NCBI GenBank assembly: GCA_965200375.1
Contig: OZ241353.1
Span: 3,100,001-3,164,000 of the forward strand
From: VXYL01 sp965200375
Lineage (GTDB): Bacteria; Pseudomonadota; Gammaproteobacteria; Pseudomonadales; Azotimanducaceae
Length of the DNA stretch: 64,000 nucleotides
Direction of reading: 5' to 3'
Numbering within the stretch: position 1 is the stretch's first letter; every line of letters begins with the position of its first letter. Positions 25,792-34,483 of the stretch are shown one piece after another. A program made the translations under genes and the position numbers. The notes below the pieces were generated by a model. That model worked only from the letters and a program-made list of their open reading frames with translations, was not told the DNA's origin and ran no database searches.

Positions 25792-26345
25792 CGAGGCTGC
25801 CGGACCGTCCCGGCTTGCGAATCCAGTCGACGGAACGGCATCTGTTCAGCAGGCGGCCCGCAAGGCGTCAGCGTCAGCAACAGCGCGTCCTCCCGGCCCT
25901 GCGCGGCCGGATAGTAGCCGGGGCGCCGGCCGATCCGGCAGAAGCCAAGGCTGGCGTAGAGCGCCCGGGCCGGCTTGTTGCTGGGGCGCACTTCGAGGAA
26001 CACGGTCTCTGCGCCGGCGGCGGCAGCACGGGCCAGAAGGTGGCGAGCGAGGGCCCGACCCAAGCCCCGGCGTTGAGCCGCCGGCACGATGCAGACGTTC
26101 AGCAGCTGCGCCTCTCCGGCGCCCGTGGCGAGCACTCCGTGGCCAACGGCCGCGCCTGCGCATGGCGCCACGCAGCATTCGTAGGCGGCGGCCAGGCAGT
26201 CGGCGAATTGGCCACGGGACCAAGGGAAGGGCGTGGCGCTGGCCTCGTTCGCCGCCACGGCGTCGAGGTCCCGAACGGTCATGGGCCTGAATCGGCAGGC
26301 CCACGCAGTACCGGAACCGCGCTGATGGGACGGCAGCCCGGCCAT
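25788..26345 (-). CDS. rimI: ribosomal protein S18 alanine N-acetyltransferase RimI
   Basis: A 185-residue GNAT protein with the RimI order of motifs: PFPWSRGQF, LLNVCIVPAAQRRGLGRALARHLL (acetyl-CoA loop Q/R-x-x-G-x-G), VFLEVRPSNKPARALYASLGF and RPGYYPAAQGREDALLL, the last being the RimI/Nat signature YYP-x-x-GREDA. The start ATG follows immediately on the TGA of the HolD-like gene, which fixes the start and indicates coupling. A Met at residue 22 aligns with shorter RimI proteins. Confidence 0.9.
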   Translation of the reverse strand: MAGLPSHQRGSGTAWACRFRPMTVRDLDAVAANEASATPFPWSRGQFADCLAAAYECCVAPCAGAAVGHGVLATGAGEAQLLNVCIVPAAQRRGLGRALARHLLARAAAAGAETVFLEVRPSNKPARALYASLGFCRIGRRPGYYPAAQGREDALLLTLTPCGPPAEQMPFRRLDSQAGTVRQPR

Positions 26346-27017
26346 TCAGTCTGTCGCTTGGCGGCCGGACTCGCGAATCAGCCGCCACAGTGCCTTTTTA
26401 GCCGCCGCATCGAGGTGCCCGGCGGGAATGTAGAGGTGCCCCTCCAGCAGGGCGCAGGAGGCGGGCGCCGCGTGGCCGACCAGCTGCGCTGCGCGGCTGC
26501 CGGCGATGAGCGTACGCGGCCCGTTGCGGGTCTGATGGCCGAAGAAGGCGCGGAAAGCCCGCTCGGCCCCGTTCGGCGGGGCGCCGGGCAGGGGCCAGTC
26601 GAAGAGGATGTCGTTCCGCTCGGCCGGGACGAAGGCGTTCATGGCCAAGGCCGCGTCCTGCAACAGCCGGCGTTGCGGCCAGGCGTCCTCGGCGACGGCT
26701 GCGAAGACGCGGCCGAAGTGGAAGCAGTGGACGCGGAACGGCTTGTCGGCTGCTGCGGCCCCCCGGGCGCGGGCCGGCCGAGACGGCGCGGGCGTTTGCC
26801 CGGCCTCTGGCTGCGGTGCCGCGGGCCGCCGTTGGCGGGCTGGCGGTGCGCGGCCCGGAATACGCGCCCCCGGCGTTGACTTCGGGCGCGGCTGCCGCGG
26901 CATCCAGACGTCGATGCCCAGGCGTTGCAGCGCCGCCACTTGGGCAGCGGGCCGGCGCCGCCCGTCGCCAGCCACCCCCGTGCCGCCGCGCCCGTCGCGA
27001 TCCGCCTCGCCAGCCAT
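26346..27017 (-). CDS. HolD-like (DNA polymerase III psi-like) protein, putative
   Basis: A 223-residue protein directly upstream of rimI, as holD is in enteric bacteria. The N-terminal region has AALQRLGIDVWMPRQ, resembling the conserved Leu-Gly-Ile-x-x-W start of psi subunits that contacts the chi subunit. A Pro/Arg/Ala-rich linker (residues about 40-95) follows, then a mixed alpha/beta C-terminal region with NDILFDWPLPG and an ending LDAAAKKALWRLIRESG. HolD is about 137 residues, so this is long. The call rests on position and one short motif; it may be a distinct conserved protein. Confidence 0.45.
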   Translation of the reverse strand: MAGEADRDGRGGTGVAGDGRRRPAAQVAALQRLGIDVWMPRQPRPKSTPGARIPGRAPPARQRRPAAPQPEAGQTPAPSRPARARGAAAADKPFRVHCFHFGRVFAAVAEDAWPQRRLLQDAALAMNAFVPAERNDILFDWPLPGAPPNGAERAFRAFFGHQTRNGPRTLIAGSRAAQLVGHAAPASCALLEGHLYIPAGHLDAAAKKALWRLIRESGRQATD

Positions 27018-27131
27018 GCGGCGATTGTACCGGCCGCCCGCAGCCGCTATGTTGGCGCGGCGCAGGTCGGCAACGGCGGCATGGGTGTCGGCCGGTGCCG
27101 CAGCCCGCCTTGCCGCTTGGAGAAGCAACCC

Positions 27132-28190
27132 GTGCAATATCTCACCGACGACGTGCGCATCACCGGCATGGCGGAGGTTCGGCCGCCGGCGGCCCTCATC
27201 GAGGAGCTGCCGCTGGCACCGGAACACTCGACGCTGGTGTTCAACGTTCGCCGCCAGGCCAGCGACATCATCCACGGCCGCGACGGCCGGCTGCTGGCCA
27301 TCGTCGGACCCTGTTCGATCCACGATCCCGCGGCGGCGCGGGAGTACGCGGCGCGGCTCCAGGAGCAGGCGCAGGCGCTGGCGGAACACCTGCTGGTGGT
27401 AATGCGCGTCTACTTCGAAAAACCCCGCACCACGGTGGGCTGGAAAGGGCTCATCAACGATCCGCGGCTCGACGACTCCTTCGACATCAACCTCGGGCTG
27501 GCTACCGCGCGCGGGCTGCTGCGGGACATCGTGGACCTGGGGCTTGGCACCGGCACCGAATACCTTGATCCCATCACGCCGCAGTACGTCGGCGATCTGG
27601 TGTGCTGGGCGGCCATCGGCGCCCGCACCACGGAGAGCCAGATCCATCGCCAGCTGGCGTCCGGACTCTCCTGCCCCACCGGCTTCAAGAACAGCACCGA
27701 CGGCGCCATCCAGGTGGCGGCGGACGCGGTCAAATCCGCCCTCCACCGGCACATCTTCCTGTCCGTCACCAAGGCCGGCGGCTCGGCCATCTTCTCCACC
27801 GCCGGCAACGACGACTGCCACGTGATCCTGCGCGGCGGCGGCGGCAAGACGAACTACGACAGTCCTTCAGTCCACTACGCCAGCCGCATCCTGGAGCAGG
27901 GCGGGCTCAGCGGCCGGTTGATGGTGGATGCCAGCCACGCCAACAGCCAGAAGGACCATCGCCGCCAGGCGGGCGTGTGCGCGGACATCGCCGGCCAGGT
28001 TGCCGCTGGCGAAGACAAGATCATGGGAGTGATGATCGAGAGCAATCTGGTGGCGGGGCGCCAGAACCTCGGCGGCGACCTGGTGTACGGCCAGAGCGTC
28101 ACCGACGCCTGCATGGGCTGGGAGGAGACGGTGGCCTGCCTCGAGCAGCTAGCGGAGGCCGTCGCCAAGCGCGAGCGCCAGCGGGGCTAG
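27132..28190 (+). CDS. aroG: 3-deoxy-7-phosphoheptulonate (DAHP) synthase, class I
   Basis: A 352-residue protein started at GTG (VQYLTDDVRITGMAEV) after GAGAAG. It carries AIVGPCSIHD, the phosphoenolpyruvate site MRVYFEKPRTTVGWKG, GTEYLDPITPQY, the conserved ARTTESQ (catalytic/structural), GFKNSTDG, and the metal-site DASHANSQKDHRRQ. These are invariant in AroF/G/H type enzymes and length matches (about 350). It commits PEP and erythrose-4-phosphate to aromatic biosynthesis; which amino acid inhibits it cannot be told. A bidirectional hairpin follows the stop immediately. Confidence 0.95.
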   Translation: MQYLTDDVRITGMAEVRPPAALIEELPLAPEHSTLVFNVRRQASDIIHGRDGRLLAIVGPCSIHDPAAAREYAARLQEQAQALAEHLLVVMRVYFEKPRTTVGWKGLINDPRLDDSFDINLGLATARGLLRDIVDLGLGTGTEYLDPITPQYVGDLVCWAAIGARTTESQIHRQLASGLSCPTGFKNSTDGAIQVAADAVKSALHRHIFLSVTKAGGSAIFSTAGNDDCHVILRGGGGKTNYDSPSVHYASRILEQGGLSGRLMVDASHANSQKDHRRQAGVCADIAGQVAAGEDKIMGVMIESNLVAGRQNLGGDLVYGQSVTDACMGWEETVACLEQLAEAVAKRERQRG

Positions 28191-28223
28191 TCCTCGGGCC
28201 GGCGCGGACCGCCGGCCCGAGGA
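28191..28223. terminator. 13-bp hairpin between convergent genes
   Basis: TCCTCGGGCCGGC and GCCGGCCCGAGGA pair perfectly over 13 bp with a seven-base loop. It starts right after the DAHP synthase stop and lies 20 bases beyond the stop of the converging amidohydrolase, so it can serve both transcripts. No T-tract flanks it. Confidence 0.7.
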
Positions 28224-28243
28224 GGCGGCAGATGCCGCTGCGG

Positions 28244-29905
28244 CTAGGCCGCGGCCGGATTCCGCAGCACCCGCCCGGCGCACTCGCCGGTGAGCTCGTC
28301 GTCGCGCAGCACCACCTTGCCGTTGCACACTGTGGCCTTGTAGCCGGCGGCGCGCTGGATGAAGCGCGGCGCACCGAAGGGGAAGTCGTGGACGATCTCC
28401 GGCATCCGCTCCTCCAGGGCGCCGATGTCGAACACGTTCACGTCCGCCCGCTTGCCGACCGCCAGCGTGCCTCGGTCCGCCAGGCCCAGCACGTCCGCCG
28501 GGACGGCGCTGATGCGGCGCACCGCCTCCGGCAGGGAGTAGACGCCGGCGTCCCGGTGCCAGTGCGAAAGAATGAAGGTGGACCAGCCGGAGTCGATCAT
28601 CTGGCTGACGTGGGCGCCGGCGTCGCCGAGGCCCGGCATCGCCCACTCCGTCTTGATCAGCGACTCCAAGGCGCCGAGGTCGACGTTGAAGCCGCGCAGG
28701 TGGAACAGCGCCTTGCCGTCCGTCTCGTCGGCGATGCGCAGCCAGGTTTCCACCGGGTGCTCGCCGGCGGCTTCGGCGAGGTGGTACAGGCTCTCCTCGG
28801 GACGCTGCGTGTAGCGCGGGCGCGGCGCGTCGCCCATGTAGAACCAGCGCTTGGTGCCTTCGGCCGCCTTCTCGCCTTGGGCCCTCACCTCCGCCACCAG
28901 TCGGCGGCGGGTGCCGGGATCGCGGATGGCAGCAAGGCGCGCTGGCAGCTCCATTTCGCGCAGCGCGTTCCAGGCTTCGGTGCGGAAGAAGTTGTTGGTG
29001 GCGAGGCCGCCGACGCCGCCGCCGCTGCGGGGCACCGTCACCGAGGTGACGTTCAGGCCCTCCTCGCGCATGGCCCGCACCCGGACGTCCAGGCGTTCGT
29101 GGCCCATCTCCACCGCGGAGCTGAACAGGGCGCCCCGGGCGGTGCGGGCTTCGTCGCGGATGAGGTCGATCTCGGCGTCGAAGTCGCGGAAGTCGGACAC
29201 GGTCTGCATGATGCCCCGGTGCCGGCCGACCTCCTTGGCCACCGCCCGCAGCTCGTCCCGATGCGCGAAGGTGCCGGGGATGGAACGGCCGTCCGGCAGC
29301 CGGTGGCCCGGCAGCCGGTTGGTCGAGAAGCCGAGCGCGCCTTCGCGCACGGACCGCCCGGCCAGCGCCGCGATCTCCCGCACTTCGGCCTCGGTGGCGG
29401 GTTCCTCCACGGCGCGCTCGCCCATGACGTAGAAGCGCACCGCGCAGTGGCCGACGAGGCCGGCGATGTTGATGGATGGCCCCAGGGCTTCCAGAGCGTC
29501 CAGATAGCCGCCGTAGGACTCCCAGTTCCACGGCAGGCCGTGCAGGATGGCGTTCTTGGGGATGTCCTCCACCGTCTCCATCATGCCGGCCAGAAACTCG
29601 CGATCGGTGGCCTTGCAGGGCGCGAAGGTGACGCCGCAGTTGCCGAGCAGGGCGGTGGTGACGCCGTGCCAGGAAACCGACGTCACCTGCGGATCCCAGC
29701 CGATCTGGGCGTCGAGATGGGTGTGCAGGTCGATGAAGCCGGGCGAGACGCTGAGCCCCTCCGCCTGGATCTCCTGCTTGCCTTTCCCCGCCACGTCGCC
29801 GATGGCGGCGATGGTGTCGCCGTCGATGGCGACGTCGGCGGCGAAGGGTTCGCGCCCCGTGCCGTCGACGACGTTGCCGCCCCTGATCACCAAGTCGTGG
29901 TTCAT
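28244..29905 (-). CDS. D-aminoacylase-type amidohydrolase (N-acyl-D-amino-acid deacylase family)
   Basis: A 553-residue cytoplasmic enzyme starting MNHDLVIRGGNVVDGTG at the ATG with GAGAGGAG upstream. HTHLDAQIGWDP gives the metal-binding His-x-His; GNCGVTFAP, GHCAVRFYVMG, TNRLPGHRLPDGR, LGDAGAHVSQMID (metal Asp) and SLPEAVRRIS...LADRGTLAVGKRADVNVFD are typical of the amidohydrolase family 3 (D-aminoacylase, dihydroorotase-like TIM barrel). Substrate is not deducible; N-acyl-D-amino acids are the best guess by family. Confidence 0.85.
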   Translation of the reverse strand: MNHDLVIRGGNVVDGTGREPFAADVAIDGDTIAAIGDVAGKGKQEIQAEGLSVSPGFIDLHTHLDAQIGWDPQVTSVSWHGVTTALLGNCGVTFAPCKATDREFLAGMMETVEDIPKNAILHGLPWNWESYGGYLDALEALGPSINIAGLVGHCAVRFYVMGERAVEEPATEAEVREIAALAGRSVREGALGFSTNRLPGHRLPDGRSIPGTFAHRDELRAVAKEVGRHRGIMQTVSDFRDFDAEIDLIRDEARTARGALFSSAVEMGHERLDVRVRAMREEGLNVTSVTVPRSGGGVGGLATNNFFRTEAWNALREMELPARLAAIRDPGTRRRLVAEVRAQGEKAAEGTKRWFYMGDAPRPRYTQRPEESLYHLAEAAGEHPVETWLRIADETDGKALFHLRGFNVDLGALESLIKTEWAMPGLGDAGAHVSQMIDSGWSTFILSHWHRDAGVYSLPEAVRRISAVPADVLGLADRGTLAVGKRADVNVFDIGALEERMPEIVHDFPFGAPRFIQRAAGYKATVCNGKVVLRDDELTGECAGRVLRNPAAA

Positions 29906-29915
29906 CGCTCCTCTC

Positions 29916-29942
29916 CCCATGTGCCCCATGTGTCCCATGTGT
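29916..29942. repeat. three tandem 9-bp units in the amidohydrolase 5' region
   Basis: CCCATGTG[CT] is repeated three times in a row at 29916, 29925 and 29934. On the minus strand it lies 11-37 bases upstream of the amidohydrolase ATG. If translated in that frame it would read Gly-His-Met repeats, but the ribosome site is downstream of it, so I read it as untranslated. It is a candidate for slippage-based variation. Confidence 0.6.
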
Positions 29943-30103
29943 CCCAGGCGACCCAAGCGTCGCCGGCGCTTGCTGCCCGACTATAGGCGACCGGCGGGCC
30001 GATCGCCACGCCAAGAACTGTCGAACCCCGACGGGGCCGCCACCGCCGGAACCGCCTGGGTCGCCGGCATCCGAACCGGGTTGCGTAGTTTCTACATGCG
30101 GCG

Positions 30104-30268
30104 GCTAGTGGTTCGATTCGGAATCGACATGGCAAAATGGCACGTTCGTCTGCCGTCGCCTCGGTGTGCGCTACTTGAGGATGTGCCGCCCCGCAAGGCC
30201 GCCGGCATCCAGTCGAGCGACGAACCCGCCTGCTGGAACACACGTAATTTTGGAAGCGGCACACTAGG
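30104..30268 (-). repeat. 165-bp dispersed repeat, copy 2 (inverted relative to copy 1)
   Basis: This is the reverse complement of the 19563-19726 element with scattered differences. It is bounded by CTAGTG and CACTAGG; the left end has one changed base relative to copy 1. The stop codon (TAG, minus strand) of the pyroglutamyl-peptidase-like gene lies inside its CCTAGTG terminus, so the element directly abuts and terminates that frame. Both copies keep a similar reading in one frame (DVPPRKA), but no start codon or ribosome site supports a protein. Confidence 0.7.
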
Positions 30269-31247
30269 CCGATGCCTCGATCGCCGCAGCCAGCAGCCGC
30301 CGCAGCTGATCGACGATGTCCCGCTCGGCGCCCGGTTCGTAGCCCGTCACCGCCGGCATGTGGACATGGCCGAGGGGGAAGTCGAGGCCGAGGCGCGCTT
30401 GCAGCAGCCGGCTGCGGTAGGCGACTTCGTTGGAAAGGTAGCCGCCGCCGGACCCCGCGACCGCGATGCGGCCGGCCAGCTGTGCCAGCGATTCCGCCGC
30501 CATGCTGCCGCCGCCAAGCGTCGAGACGCTCCGGTTGTCGCGCACCGGCCAGCGCCCCGGCACGGCCGCCATGGCCGCCGCTGGCAGCGTGAACTCGACG
30601 AACTCCGGGCCGTTGAGGCCGAGGGGCGGCAGCGGCTGCCGGGGCAGGGCGCCGCTGATCGCCTGGTCGTTGTCCGGCGTCGCTGCCGAACGACGGCGGC
30701 CGGGAAAGCGCTCCAGGTCGAAGCCGTCGCGGCCCATGCTGGCGGTGACGCAGAGCACGGGCCGGCGCCGGAACGCCGGCGCTAGGGCGGCTTCGACGAG
30801 GCCGGCGTCGAAGTCCGCGAAGCGCACTGGCAGGACCGCCCCCACCACGCGTACGCCGGCGATGCGGGCGCCGTGCAGGGCCAGCACCGCCAGACCCGAG
30901 GGATTGCTCTGGCCGAGGCGGCGGTCCAGGCGGTAGGGGTCGAAGCCGGTGAGCAGCAGCGCCGGTTCGTTGTTCGGCCAACACAGCGGCAGGCCCCGGG
31001 AGTGCCGCTCGGCTGCGGCCGGCGCTGGTCCGGCGCGTCGCAGCCGGCGCAGCATCCACAGCCGCGCCCAGTACAGCGGCCGATCGTCGAAGTGGCCGCC
31101 TTGCACGTCTTGGACCGCACGGCGCCAGAGCCGCTGCGGCGCGTCGTGGCCACCGGCGTCCTGCACCACGTCCCGGTAGCGGCTGGCGATGTCTGGGAGG
31201 CTCGTCTCGGCCGCCGCCAGCCGAGCGCTCTCCGGACCCTCGGTCAT
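30264..31247 (-). CDS. pyroglutamyl-peptidase I (C15)-like protein with Ser at the nucleophile position
   Basis: A 327-residue protein. The second half follows pyrrolidone-carboxylate peptidase: LLLTGFDPYRLD (GFDPF motif), NPSGLAVLALHG, GRDGFDLERF (catalytic Glu region), GGGYLSNEVAYRS and GHVHMP (catalytic His). Where family members have Y-x-C-N, this protein has YLSN: Ser near residue 272 (codon TCC at 30434-30432) replaces the nucleophilic Cys. A roughly 105-residue N-terminal extension has no clear homology. Its start overlaps the upstream glutaminyl cyclase gene (ATGA). Either it uses Ser, or it is a non-catalytic relative. The stop is inside the 165-bp repeat. Confidence 0.75.
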   Translation of the reverse strand: MTEGPESARLAAAETSLPDIASRYRDVVQDAGGHDAPQRLWRRAVQDVQGGHFDDRPLYWARLWMLRRLRRAGPAPAAAERHSRGLPLCWPNNEPALLLTGFDPYRLDRRLGQSNPSGLAVLALHGARIAGVRVVGAVLPVRFADFDAGLVEAALAPAFRRRPVLCVTASMGRDGFDLERFPGRRRSAATPDNDQAISGALPRQPLPPLGLNGPEFVEFTLPAAAMAAVPGRWPVRDNRSVSTLGGGSMAAESLAQLAGRIAVAGSGGGYLSNEVAYRSRLLQARLGLDFPLGHVHMPAVTGYEPGAERDIVDQLRRLLAAAIEASA

Positions 31248-31999
31248 TCGAAGGTCGCCTCGAACAGCCAGGGCCAGCGCTTGCCGGTGAGGTAGAAGCG
31301 CTCGGCTTGCGGGTCGTAGGCGATGCCGTTCAGAACATCCGCCGCGCTGGCGGTTTCGGGGTCCAGGAGGCCGGCGGCGTCGATGCGCTGCGTCACCGCG
31401 CCGTCGGCGGGATCGATGCGGACGATGAAGTCGCTGCCGAACACGTTGGCGTAGACATGGCCGCCGACGCACTCCAGCTCGTTCAGCCCCGCAAGCGGTT
31501 CGCCGCCCAGGCGCACCGCCACGGTACCGGTGGCGGCGAAGGAGGCGCTGTCGCGGAAGGTCAGCCGGTACGAACCGTCGCTCATCACGAACCGGCTGCC
31601 GTCGTGGCACAGGCCCCAGCCTTCGCCGGGATAGCGGAAGCCGGGGCGCGGCTCGAAGGTGGCGAGATCGAATACGAAGGCGCGTTCGCCCCGCCAGGTG
31701 AGCACCACCAGCCGGTCCTCCAACCGCGCCAGCCCCTCGCCGAAGAAGAACACCGGCAAGGCCGCCAGCCGTTCCACTTCGCCGCTGCCCGGATGCAACC
31801 GGCGCAGCGACGACGCGCCGCGCAGGCCGGTGCTCTCGTAGAGGCGTCCTTGCCACCACAGGAGGCCCTGCGTGAACGCCTCCGGATCGTGGGGAATGGC
31901 GCGATGGACGCGCACTCGGAGCTCCTCCAGCGCCGCCGCCGGCCAGCTTGCAGCGATCGCGACGAGGCACAGCGCACGGAGGCGAAACACTAGCCGCAT
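31244..31999 (-). CDS. glutaminyl-peptide cyclotransferase, beta-propeller type
   Basis: A 251-residue exported protein starting MRLVFRLRALCLVAIAASW with a signal peptide cleaved after about WPAAA. It matches bacterial/plant-type glutamine cyclotransferases: HDPEAFTQGLLWWQGRLYESTGL at the start, GLARLEDRLVVLTW, GLNELECVGGHVYANVFGSDFIVRIDP, and DVLNGIAYDPQAERFYLTGKRWPWLFE at the end. The enzyme cyclises N-terminal Gln of periplasmic proteins to pyroglutamate. It overlaps the downstream pyroglutamyl-peptidase-like gene, a functionally opposite activity. A longer start at 32047 is possible but spoils the signal peptide. Confidence 0.88.
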   Translation of the reverse strand: MRLVFRLRALCLVAIAASWPAAALEELRVRVHRAIPHDPEAFTQGLLWWQGRLYESTGLRGASSLRRLHPGSGEVERLAALPVFFFGEGLARLEDRLVVLTWRGERAFVFDLATFEPRPGFRYPGEGWGLCHDGSRFVMSDGSYRLTFRDSASFAATGTVAVRLGGEPLAGLNELECVGGHVYANVFGSDFIVRIDPADGAVTQRIDAAGLLDPETASAADVLNGIAYDPQAERFYLTGKRWPWLFEATFE

Positions 32000-32065
32000 T
32001 GGAACGATGGTCCAGATCGGCGCCCGCGGCGCCAGCGCATCCGTCATCGCCAGCGGACTGGTCCG

Positions 32066-33424
32066 CTAGCCGACCGATTCCAGCCGCCGCTGGTGGCTGT
32101 TCTCGTCGAGCAGCAGCAGGATGGCGGCGGAGGCCGCCAGCAGCGCCCCCATCAGCAGCAGTTCCTGGTCGGGGCCGAGCTGTTCCCCGAACAGCGCCAC
32201 CAGCCCGGCGCCGGCGGAACGGCCGAGATTGGCGAGCGCCATGTAGACGGCGAACTGCGTGGCGGCGACGCGGATCGAGCACAGGTTCATGAACAGGGCG
32301 AGCACCGCCACGAAGACGAGATGACCGAACGCCGCCTGCAGGCAGTAGAAGACCATGGCCCCGGCGGCGTCCTGCCACAGCCACGGCGCCAGGCCGGCGA
32401 TGAAATGCACCGCGGCGCTGGCGACAAGGCTGAGGAACAGCAGCCGCTTGGCCCCGAAGCGATCGATGGCTGGCCCCAGGCAGATCGCCAAGGTGGCCGT
32501 CGCCAGCACGGTGAAGCTGTCGAAGTAGGAGAACCGGTCGCTGGCGAAACCGAGTTCCTGGGTGGCGAACACCGGGAACAGGGCGTGCGCCATGCCGAAG
32601 CTTACCCGGGAGACGAACTCCACGGCGATGGCGACCAGGCTCATCGGCAGCACCAGGACGCGCAGCACGCCCCAGGTGTTGCCCAGGATGGTCGGCGGCG
32701 GCCTCTCCCGCGCTGCGGCGCTGCCCTCGGTCCAGGGCAGGCGGCGCTCGCCGGGCCGTTCCCGCAGCGCCCCGGCCAGGAGCAGGATCGCCGCCACGGC
32801 AACGGCGCAGGCGAGGGCGGCGGCGGCGATGCCGGCATGCTTGAGCAAGCTGGCGCATAGTGCGCCGAAGGCCGCGTAGCCCACCCGTTGGCCGAACCCC
32901 ATGAAGGCGTTGGCGCGGCCCCGTTCCCCGGCCGGCAGCACGTCGATGGCCATGCCGTCCACGGCGACGTCCTGGGTGGCGGCGAAGGTGTTGACCGCGG
33001 CGCCGGCGACCGTCAGAGCGAGCAGGGAGCCGCTCTCGACGCCGTTCTCGAAACCGGCGCCGACCACGGCGAGCACCAGCAGCGACAGCACCAGGCCGCT
33101 CTGCAGCGCGAGTACCCAGGGCCGTCGAAAGCCCATCGGCAGAAACGTGAAGCGGTCCATGAAGGGGCCGGCGACGAGCTTCAGCGCCCAGGGCAGGCCG
33201 ATCCAAAACGTGAAGGCCGCTACTTGGCCCTCGGTGGCGCCGTTTGCGGCCAGCCACGGCGCCACCGCCCCGGTCAAGAGCCCGAGCGGCACCCCTTGGG
33301 CGAAATAGAAGGCGGTGAAGCTGCCGAAACGCAGCCAGCGGGACTCGGAGAGGACCAGGCGCGCCTCGGGCGGCGCGTGCACACCTGCTCCGCAAGCTCC
33401 GTGCCTGTCGCGCACTTGCCTCAT
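32066..33424 (-). CDS. MFS transporter, AmpG/PAT1-like
   Basis: A 452-residue protein with 12 predicted helices. The region NTFAATQDVAVDGMAIDVLP followed by RGRANAFMGFGQRVGYA is the AmpG/acetyl-CoA transporter (PAT1) signature (TQD-x-x-x-D). In AmpG this carrier imports anhydromuropeptides for cell-wall recycling; other members move acetyl-CoA or siderophores. The N-terminal 25 residues are poorly conserved and the start (ATG 33424) is tentative. It lies upstream of the glutaminyl cyclase gene on the same strand. Confidence 0.82.
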   Translation of the reverse strand: MRQVRDRHGACGAGVHAPPEARLVLSESRWLRFGSFTAFYFAQGVPLGLLTGAVAPWLAANGATEGQVAAFTFWIGLPWALKLVAGPFMDRFTFLPMGFRRPWVLALQSGLVLSLLVLAVVGAGFENGVESGSLLALTVAGAAVNTFAATQDVAVDGMAIDVLPAGERGRANAFMGFGQRVGYAAFGALCASLLKHAGIAAAALACAVAVAAILLLAGALRERPGERRLPWTEGSAAARERPPPTILGNTWGVLRVLVLPMSLVAIAVEFVSRVSFGMAHALFPVFATQELGFASDRFSYFDSFTVLATATLAICLGPAIDRFGAKRLLFLSLVASAAVHFIAGLAPWLWQDAAGAMVFYCLQAAFGHLVFVAVLALFMNLCSIRVAATQFAVYMALANLGRSAGAGLVALFGEQLGPDQELLLMGALLAASAAILLLLDENSHQRRLESVG

Positions 33425-33476
33425 CTTTGGCAGGTCAATGCCGCTGGAAGTCGCTGGACGCGAGCGCGCTGGGCGG

Positions 33477-34316
33477 TCACGCCGGCCGCCGCCAGCGGCA
33501 GCTGGCCCCGGCCGCTTGCAGCACAGCGATGCCCTCGGCGACATGGCGGCCGACGGTGGCGACGCCGTGGGAGTCGTCGCCGGGCACGACGTCGATGCCA
33601 AGCGCCAGCGCCTCCCGCAGCCACGGCGCGGACAGGTACGGTTCCGGCTGGCCCTTGGCCAGGGCGCGAACGTTGAAGTCCAGAATCAGGTCCAGTTCGG
33701 CGATGCGGGCCAGGTTGCGGCGCGCCCGCTCGCGGATGGCCGGCACCTCCCAGCGCGCCGGGTAGTCGCGGTCGAAGACGCGGGCCAGATCGAAGTGGCC
33801 GACGACGGCAGGCCGGACCGCGTTCAGCAACGCCAGCTGGCGGTCGAAGTAGGCGCAGTAGAAGCTCTCGATGCCGCCGGCGCGGGCCACGGCCCGGGCG
33901 TAGTTCGCCTCCGAGTAGTCGAACAGGATGTCCTCGACGTGATGCACGGAGCCGACCACCAGGTCCGGCGCGTAGGCGGCGCACGCCTCGCGCACTGCTG
34001 CCTCGTAGCCGCGGCAGGCCTCCGTCTCGAAGCCGACGTAGAGGGCGATGGCGTCCTTGCGCGCCGCTTGCAGTCGCCGCGCTTCGGCGAAGTAGCGTCG
34101 GAAGCGGGCGTTGAGCGCCGGCAGATCGAGGGCGGCTTCGTCCTCGGGGATGAAGTCCGCGGCCGGCGGCGCCATGTGCTCGGTCAAGCAGGCCCAGGCG
34201 AAGCCGGCGTCGATGTACGCCTGCACGATGTCGGCAAGGCTGTCCGTCGCGTGGCCGCAGAACTGGCCGCTGTGGCCGCCGTGTACCGAAACGAGTTCCG
34301 CCGCCGCTTGCGTCAT
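33477..34316 (-). CDS. PHP-domain histidinol-phosphatase (HisK/HisJ type)
   Basis: A 279-residue protein starting MTQAAAELVSVHGGHSGQFC; the HGGHS-x-x-F-C opening, CLTEHMAPP, VGFETEACRGYE, VVGSVHHV, VVGHFDLARVF and VVPGDDSHG are the ordered metal ligands of the PHP phosphoesterase fold of histidinol-phosphatases. It would dephosphorylate histidinol phosphate in histidine synthesis; no other his gene is nearby. An ATG further upstream (34436) exists but lies beyond the family start and would overlap the lpxC promoter. Confidence 0.85.
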   Translation of the reverse strand: MTQAAAELVSVHGGHSGQFCGHATDSLADIVQAYIDAGFAWACLTEHMAPPAADFIPEDEAALDLPALNARFRRYFAEARRLQAARKDAIALYVGFETEACRGYEAAVREACAAYAPDLVVGSVHHVEDILFDYSEANYARAVARAGGIESFYCAYFDRQLALLNAVRPAVVGHFDLARVFDRDYPARWEVPAIRERARRNLARIAELDLILDFNVRALAKGQPEPYLSAPWLREALALGIDVVPGDDSHGVATVGRHVAEGIAVLQAAGASCRWRRPA

Positions 34317-34389
34317 GGGTGGATCATGCGCCAATTCCGCCTCGCTCTCCGTGCGCGCCCGCAGGCTGTCGCAAGTTCTCCACTTTCTC

Positions 34390-34418
34390 TTCATTTTCTC
34401 GCTGGCATCGGCTATAGT
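34390..34418 (+). promoter_or_regulatory. candidate sigma-70 promoter of lpxC
   Basis: TATAGT at 34413-34418 (five of six to TATAAT) with TTCATT at 34390-34395, 17 bases apart. It lies in a short AT-rich patch in otherwise GC-rich DNA and would start transcription about 60 bases before the lpxC ATG. The -35 matches only three of six, so a -10-driven promoter is as likely. Confidence 0.45.
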
Positions 34419-34483
34419 GCCGCCGGCTGCAAGCAATGCGGGCGGGCGCGATGCTGCGTCGAGAAACGACAGCGCGACAGACT

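Noticed and set aside
29916..29955. Gly-His-Met repeat as an N-terminal extension of the amidohydrolase
   Set aside because: The ribosome site and family start are downstream of the repeat.
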